IMG/VR virus record: IMGVR_UViG_3300046450_002791
Location: 1-25,912 of that record
Length of the DNA stretch: 25,912 nucleotides
Origin: a virus
Strand: one strand, 5' to 3'
A model generated the notes under the pieces. It had not been told where the DNA came from. It ran no database searches and saw nothing but the letters and a program-made list of their open reading frames with translations. The translations under genes were made by a program, and so were the position numbers. The stretch's first letter is position 1, and every line of letters starts with the position of its first letter. Positions 20,991-25,912 of the stretch are shown here, piece by piece.

Positions 20991-23900
20991 ATGAAAACGA
21001 TCCATCTTCACGGGGAACTAGGAGAACGCTTTGGTAAAAAGTGGAACTTTGCTATTGACACTCCGAACGAAGCGTTTAGTGCAATACATGCAAATACAAG
21101 CGGGTTTATTGAATATCTAAATAAGCAGGCGAGAAAGGATATTCAATATGTTGTCCTAACTAAAAACCCAGAGAAGCTTAAAACAGAAAAAGATTTCTTG
21201 AAAAACGCTATTACTTCCGATGGTTTAGGAATGCGCACTTCGAAGAAAGAGTTTCATATTATTCCTCTGATTCAGGGAGGGGGACCCGTAGTCGGAGCGT
21301 TTATTGTTGAAGTTCTTGTATATACCGCAGTTGCTATCGTTGTCGGCCTTATCGTGCAGGGCATTATGAAAATGCTATTTAAGCCTCCAGAGAAAAAGGA
21401 TCCCGTAACGAGCAAGTCTTACTTGTTTTCTGGACCCCAAAACGTAGAAGCTCAAGGGATTCCAGTGCCCCTAGGTTACGGAAGGTTAAGAATCGGCTCT
21501 GTTGTCGTAGGGGCAAAAAAAAGCTCCCGCAGAGATAAGAATAGGAACACTTCTACAACCAGCCAGAACGAGGCGGCGAGGATGCTCCTAGAGTCCATCT
21601 CCGAATTTGAGTATTCGGAGTTGCTATGCGAGGGTCCAATTGAGGGATTTGTAAATATGAATGGGGGTCCAATATCTTCTCCAGAGGCCGTTACAGAGGG
21701 GATATTCTTTAATGAGGTTCCAGTTAAGAATACTCCAAAATACGGAGCTGGAATGGGCGACCCTAATTTCCTTAGGCCAGGAGGGGGAAGGGACGAATAC
21801 GGAACTCTAAATTTCATCATGAACGAAGGAGTGGAGAGGGAAGATGGCTCCATGAAGATGAAGATGCCTCAAGTAAGGTTGGGACATGCTAAAGAGTGGG
21901 ATAGCTCCTTCTTTGGAGAGGAGGCGGCCGAAGCTTGGGTTGGCACCTCATCGACGTCTAATTATCAGACTATCTTATATGGCGGAGCGCCTTATAGAAA
22001 GTCGTCGGAGAGGCTTTTTGCCAGTGCGGACTCTACGGTAAACAGCACGGGAAATGAAAAAGGCGATCTCACAACTTTAAGGCTTAGTTTTGAGGAATCT
22101 ATAGCTGGAGGAGCGAAGCTTTGGAGCCACAGCGTAATAAATAGTGATGTTGATCATATCAAAATTAGCTTGCGCTCCATGCTGAGTCGCCAAAAGGACA
22201 ACGGTGAGGTTGCACCCAATCATATTATGTTTGGCATTCGGGTAAGGATAGGAGATAGGTATTATAACCCCTTGGAGCAGAGCCACTTCCCTCTGAGCTC
22301 TTATTTTGTTAATGCCAGTAAGGTTCGCAACGATAAGGGTGACTTGTGGAATATTATACCTAATCAAACGAGAATTCATGGTGGTGTTACCTTAGTGAAA
22401 GAAGGTCAAAAGATTCGATTTTTCTCCAATCACATTGGGCTTCCGCCGCCACGAGACGGAGAACCCCGTCGGATGCTTCCGACAACAAATGAAGGCGTTC
22501 TGCTTGAGGATAAGGAATATTTCGTGCGAAATGTCGAACGCGGCGAAGATATGAAGATTCAAGGTTACGGAACTACGGGAACGTCTACTTTTGAAATATC
22601 TGAAACGATAGATGGTGCCGTTCTTACTTTTACCAAAAAGGGTGCGTGGACCAGTAAGTCCGTAGAAGCGTCCGAAAGGATCGGTGTCGCATCATATTGG
22701 GGGTTTGTGGAACCCTCTTGGAATCTTAGCTACAAAGGCACGCAAGAAATGAGGGATGGAAAAGGAGGCCTCAACCAGGTTGTTGGAAATATCCCTGATA
22801 ATGCTTTTTTTCAACTAACGGGTTGTTGCACTTCAGAGTATGAATTTGACATAGAGTTTAATATTCCAAAGGTAGATGCTTCTGGATATAAAATACCTAC
22901 GCTGGGCGAGGCTTCACAGATACAGATTTGCAAGTTCTCTTCGGAATTGGATCCAAGCGTAAAGTTTACTCCTGCAAGCATTAGCAACACAGATGAGTTT
23001 GTTCTTCCAAAAAATTACAGTAACTTAAACAACCCCGAGCCGATAACAGTTCAAAGAGTTCATACTGGGACTTCTCAAAACTGGAGGGTTCTTGTGCTGT
23101 TGGAAGCCTGGGAAAAAAGGCAAGGCTCTCCCTTTCCCATTCCGAGGCACTGGTGGACAACTGAAAAACAGGTAAGCGAGGGTATAGGCGGAGTCAACCA
23201 GATAAAAAATCTAACCATTTCCTCCATAACTGAATCCGTGCAAGAGAAGTTCTTGTATCCTCACAGCGCTATGATTAAATTGTTTTTTGATAGCAAGAAT
23301 TTCTCGCAAATCCCAACGAGGTCTTATCATTTAAAATTAAAAAAGGTGCTGGTCCCTTCTAATTATGACCCAGTTTCGAGAGTGTATGATGGGCCATGGG
23401 ACGGGCTGTTTCGTGGGCAGAGCACCTCATCCGCTTCCATTCATAGTGTTGATGATAGGGATTTAGCGTGGACAGATAACCCAGCTTGGATATTTTATGA
23501 TTTGGTGACTAACACTAGGTATGGATTGGGCAAGTTTGGGGTGGGTGAGGCTAATGTGGATAAGTGGCAGTTATATAAAATTGCAAAATATTGTGACGAA
23601 TTAGTTGAGACTGGCTATCCCTATGAATCCCAAAGAAGAGGTTGCCTTATTAGCAATACCTTAGGTTTTCTTAAAATAAACACCTCGGACAACGGGGGCG
23701 TTGTCGGCTCAGACTGGGAGAATCATTATCCCACTGAGGGCAAATCCGCAATGATTGATTACGGCGCGAGGAATAAAATGCTGCGGAGGGAAGCTTTGAA
23801 ATCTGGAGGGTCGGATGAGGTGTTCGCAGTTGCAGTGGAAAACCTTACTGCGGAAGAGTTTGAATTTGAGTTTGGGGATAAGTTTAGCTTTAAGGGGAAG

Positions 23901-25912
23901 AGGGTCGCCTTTTTCATAAATGAAAATAGCTCCGACGACGTGAGTGCATCTTCTGCTCAATTATTCGCGTGGACTGATGAGGGAAATAATCCAATAGGTT
24001 CTGTTGAGGAAAGGGCTATTTTCTGGAGCAGTAAACAGGATAGAACGATTTACTTGAAAGGTCCAACTTTTGCGAATCACCCCCTGGCGAAGGAGTATAT
24101 TGATGCAACCTTGAATGATTTTGATACATATGTTGACTACAGCGGAAACACAGACCTCTTGGCGGCATTTAATTCATATGCTGCAGGAACCCAAGAGGGG
24201 CAGGGGGGTGTGGCATCTGCGGCATATGGAGTTTGGAGTAAAGACTTACCTAAAGAGGGGTGGGGTTTTGCCCATTGGGAAAATCACGGCCAATTCGAAA
24301 CTACACGCCACATGCCAAAGAAGGACGTTCGAATCCGCGGCTCGTTTATAGTTGGATCGAATGCAAAATGCATTACTCAAAATAACTACAACTTAGTTGA
24401 ACCAAGGTTTTCTGCGAACATGTATATAACCGACAGGATGCAGGCCGTAAAGATACTGAATCACCTGGCCTCTATATTTAGGGGTATAGTCGCTTATTCA
24501 GGAGGGAAAGTTCTTGCGATTCAGGACGCCTTAAAGGAGCCGATTCAACTATTTAATAATTCTAATGTTTCTCCAGACGGATTTTCCTATATGGGGACTG
24601 TGAAAAATAAAAGATTCACAGCTGTTTTGGTTCGATATAATGATAAGGATAATAACTTTAAGCCCGCCGTCGCGTATATGGAGGACGCTGATGCAATAAA
24701 TAAATTTGGATATATAGAAAATGACACAATCGGCTTTGGGGTAACTTCTCCCAGTCAAGCTCAAAGGCTAGCCAAATGGATTCTTCACACCTCCCAACTG
24801 GAAACTGAAACCGTAACTTTTGTCACAGGGCAAGAAGCTGGTTATCTTTTTCCTGGATCAATTATAGAAATTTCAGATGAATCTAGGGCTGGGTCGTGGA
24901 GAAGCGGTCGTCTCTTGGGGGTGTACCCAACAACAGAAACTAGCGACTCCAACGGAGAATCCATAACAGTCAATTCTTCTTATTTTGCTATAGATAAGAC
25001 TCCTTCTGCTCCGACAACCGATAGGGTGGAGATTACCGTTCCTGCTGGTAGGGCGAACACTGCTCTACATAATCTAGACTCGAGAGCCGCTTCTGAAGGC
25101 AGCGCAGAAGATCAAGACTCTGAAATAGCAAATGTCCACGCCGCTCAGATGTTTAAATTTGACGGAATAATCTCCTCCTCTTCGAGTCAGCATACTACAA
25201 AGGGGCCTCGGGGACAGGATTCTATAATAAGAGACTTGAAGCTCAAGACGATAATCCGAGTTAAGTCTGAGGAAAACAAAATTACCTCCCCCTCTCACGG
25301 CTTAAAAATGGGGGATCGGGTAAGCTTTGTTTCTGAAGGAATTTTGCCCAAACCTTTAAGCAAATACAAGAGGGGGAGCACTGCCTATTGGGTGGTGGGC
25401 GCCACGAAGCACACTTTCCAAGTTGGCTTGGAAAATCCTTTTCTACCTCCCGCGAAAAGCGCCGTGTATATGTCATTTTTTCCAGAATATAAATCACTTC
25501 ATACTGCAGAAAATCAGTGGGGATTACCCCTAACGTTCTCAGACCTAGGAAGGGACGAATTCAATAACGAAGGTGGGTATCACTATTGGTGTCCAGAAGA
25601 TCCTAAAAAAACTAGGGATGCAGTCTCTCAGGTGATGATCGGATCTCCTTGGGCTATTAAGGGTAGGGTTGGAGTGTCGGAAGATTCTCCGCTTGTCCTC
25701 GCTGGAGGAACCTTAGATAAGCTTTTCGGAATTTTTGATGTTGTAGGAGGGGTTGATGCGGGATATGGTTGGTACGAGTCTACCTGGCTTGGGTATTTTC
25801 AGATCACTGGTGTCGAAGGGTGGGTTTATACAACCTCCATAGGTTGGATATATTCCAAGGAAATTTATAATAGAGACCCAGGTAGCGACGATATATGGTT
25901 TTGGAGCACCTC
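20991..25912 (+). CDS. fused gpI-gpJ host-specificity (central fibre) protein, partial, at least 1640 aa
   Basis: I followed the frame from ATG 20991 to the right edge and found no stop, so the gene is cut. Residues 1-175 are gpI-like: TIHLHGELGERFGKKW at the start, a hydrophobic segment at about 102-125 (VVGAFIVEVLVYTAVAIVV), and SYLFSGPQNVEAQGIPVPLG from 143. A short Lys/Arg/Ser/Thr linker (about 177-198) leads into gpJ-like sequence, beginning ELLCEGPIEGFVN. Further gpJ hallmarks are FLYPHSAMIKLFFDS, WTDNPAWIFYDLVTN (W827) followed by RYGLG, and EPRFSANMYITDRMQAV at about 1137. Such proteins form the tail-tip hub and the central fibre that recognises the receptor. The visible C-terminal part (from about 1592) turns into Trp-rich repeats (GWVYTTSIGWIYS, DIWFWS). 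In lambda I and J are separate genes; here they are one. Confidence 0.9.
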   Translation, partial: MKTIHLHGELGERFGKKWNFAIDTPNEAFSAIHANTSGFIEYLNKQARKDIQYVVLTKNPEKLKTEKDFLKNAITSDGLGMRTSKKEFHIIPLIQGGGPVVGAFIVEVLVYTAVAIVVGLIVQGIMKMLFKPPEKKDPVTSKSYLFSGPQNVEAQGIPVPLGYGRLRIGSVVVGAKKSSRRDKNRNTSTTSQNEAARMLLESISEFEYSELLCEGPIEGFVNMNGGPISSPEAVTEGIFFNEVPVKNTPKYGAGMGDPNFLRPGGGRDEYGTLNFIMNEGVEREDGSMKMKMPQVRLGHAKEWDSSFFGEEAAEAWVGTSSTSNYQTILYGGAPYRKSSERLFASADSTVNSTGNEKGDLTTLRLSFEESIAGGAKLWSHSVINSDVDHIKISLRSMLSRQKDNGEVAPNHIMFGIRVRIGDRYYNPLEQSHFPLSSYFVNASKVRNDKGDLWNIIPNQTRIHGGVTLVKEGQKIRFFSNHIGLPPPRDGEPRRMLPTTNEGVLLEDKEYFVRNVERGEDMKIQGYGTTGTSTFEISETIDGAVLTFTKKGAWTSKSVEASERIGVASYWGFVEPSWNLSYKGTQEMRDGKGGLNQVVGNIPDNAFFQLTGCCTSEYEFDIEFNIPKVDASGYKIPTLGEASQIQICKFSSELDPSVKFTPASISNTDEFVLPKNYSNLNNPEPITVQRVHTGTSQNWRVLVLLEAWEKRQGSPFPIPRHWWTTEKQVSEGIGGVNQIKNLTISSITESVQEKFLYPHSAMIKLFFDSKNFSQIPTRSYHLKLKKVLVPSNYDPVSRVYDGPWDGLFRGQSTSSASIHSVDDRDLAWTDNPAWIFYDLVTNTRYGLGKFGVGEANVDKWQLYKIAKYCDELVETGYPYESQRRGCLISNTLGFLKINTSDNGGVVGSDWENHYPTEGKSAMIDYGARNKMLRREALKSGGSDEVFAVAVENLTAEEFEFEFGDKFSFKGKRVAFFINENSSDDVSASSAQLFAWTDEGNNPIGSVEERAIFWSSKQDRTIYLKGPTFANHPLAKEYIDATLNDFDTYVDYSGNTDLLAAFNSYAAGTQEGQGGVASAAYGVWSKDLPKEGWGFAHWENHGQFETTRHMPKKDVRIRGSFIVGSNAKCITQNNYNLVEPRFSANMYITDRMQAVKILNHLASIFRGIVAYSGGKVLAIQDALKEPIQLFNNSNVSPDGFSYMGTVKNKRFTAVLVRYNDKDNNFKPAVAYMEDADAINKFGYIENDTIGFGVTSPSQAQRLAKWILHTSQLETETVTFVTGQEAGYLFPGSIIEISDESRAGSWRSGRLLGVYPTTETSDSNGESITVNSSYFAIDKTPSAPTTDRVEITVPAGRANTALHNLDSRAASEGSAEDQDSEIANVHAAQMFKFDGIISSSSSQHTTKGPRGQDSIIRDLKLKTIIRVKSEENKITSPSHGLKMGDRVSFVSEGILPKPLSKYKRGSTAYWVVGATKHTFQVGLENPFLPPAKSAVYMSFFPEYKSLHTAENQWGLPLTFSDLGRDEFNNEGGYHYWCPEDPKKTRDAVSQVMIGSPWAIKGRVGVSEDSPLVLAGGTLDKLFGIFDVVGGVDAGYGWYESTWLGYFQITGVEGWVYTTSIGWIYSKEIYNRDPGSDDIWFWST
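25764..25912 (+). repeat. tryptophan-rich repeat at the visible end of the gpJ-like protein
   Basis: Residues about 1592-1640 read GYGWYESTWLGYF, then GWVYTTSIGWIYS, then SDDIWFWSTS and run off the window. The motif type matches the Trp-rich blocks in the 1712-aa tail-tip protein (LGMLYIS...AWFYKDTLGWNW). It continues beyond the edge, so the number of repeats is unknown. Confidence 0.6.

Noticed and set aside
21294-21365. Hydrophobic segment in the gpI-gpJ protein as a sign of a secreted or membrane gene start
   Set aside because: A hydrophobic stretch at this place is a normal part of the gpI family, lying between its N-terminal domain and the SYLF...GPxN segment; it is not at the N-terminus and no alternative start fits.

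Overview
This window is part of the virion-assembly region of a long-tailed (siphovirus-type) phage or prophage. Every gene I can place is a tail or head-tail-junction gene. There is no integrase, replication gene, tRNA, CRISPR array, insertion sequence or recognisable bacterial gene, so the sequence does not say whether the phage is lytic or integrated. Base composition is moderately AT-rich, ATA and AGG codons are common, and most starts carry only modest Shine-Dalgarno signals. The style of several proteins (GYIPNFA-repeat tape measure, tryptophan-rich surface repeats) recalls phages of marine bacteria. This is an impression from memory, not a computed assignment.

Layout. Bases 1-2277 hold four leftward genes, read from right to left: a 142-aa candidate head-closure protein, a 200-aa candidate tail-completion protein, a 282-aa unknown, and the N-terminal 112 residues of a tail-tube-like protein cut by the window edge. 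A 55-base divergent gap (2278-2332) separates them from a rightward run that fills the rest of the window. That run is: a 96-aa small protein, two candidate tail-assembly chaperones (272 and 328 aa), a 2710-aa tape measure protein, two roughly 300-aa tail proteins, a 1712-aa composite tail-tip protein, a lambda gpL-like Fe-S tail-tip protein, a stand-alone JAB/JAMM metalloprotease (N-terminal half of lambda gpK), and a fused gpI-gpJ receptor-binding protein open to the right edge. Genes are tightly packed with ATGA/TAATG overlaps or gaps of a few bases.

How it fits together. From the tape measure onwards the order is lambda's H-M-L-K-I-J, with two extra genes between H and M. The tape measure would set tail length and carry DNA-delivery functions. 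The M/L/K/I/J equivalents would build the tail tip and central fibre. Three of them carry metal-site signatures: matrixin-type zinc protease, gpL-type Fe-S cysteines, and JAMM zinc site.

Most unusual content. The M-position gene is about 16 times longer than lambda gpM. It holds two gpM-like domains flanking what looks like a complete matrix-metalloproteinase (matrixin, M10) domain, with both catalytic and structural zinc ligands in place, plus repeated carbohydrate-binding-like and tryptophan-rich surface modules. The same tryptophan-rich module appears at the end of the gpJ-like protein. The tape measure also contains a possible PD-(D/E)XK nuclease signature between its GYIPNFA repeats. All functional statements rest on motif reading; no database search was run.
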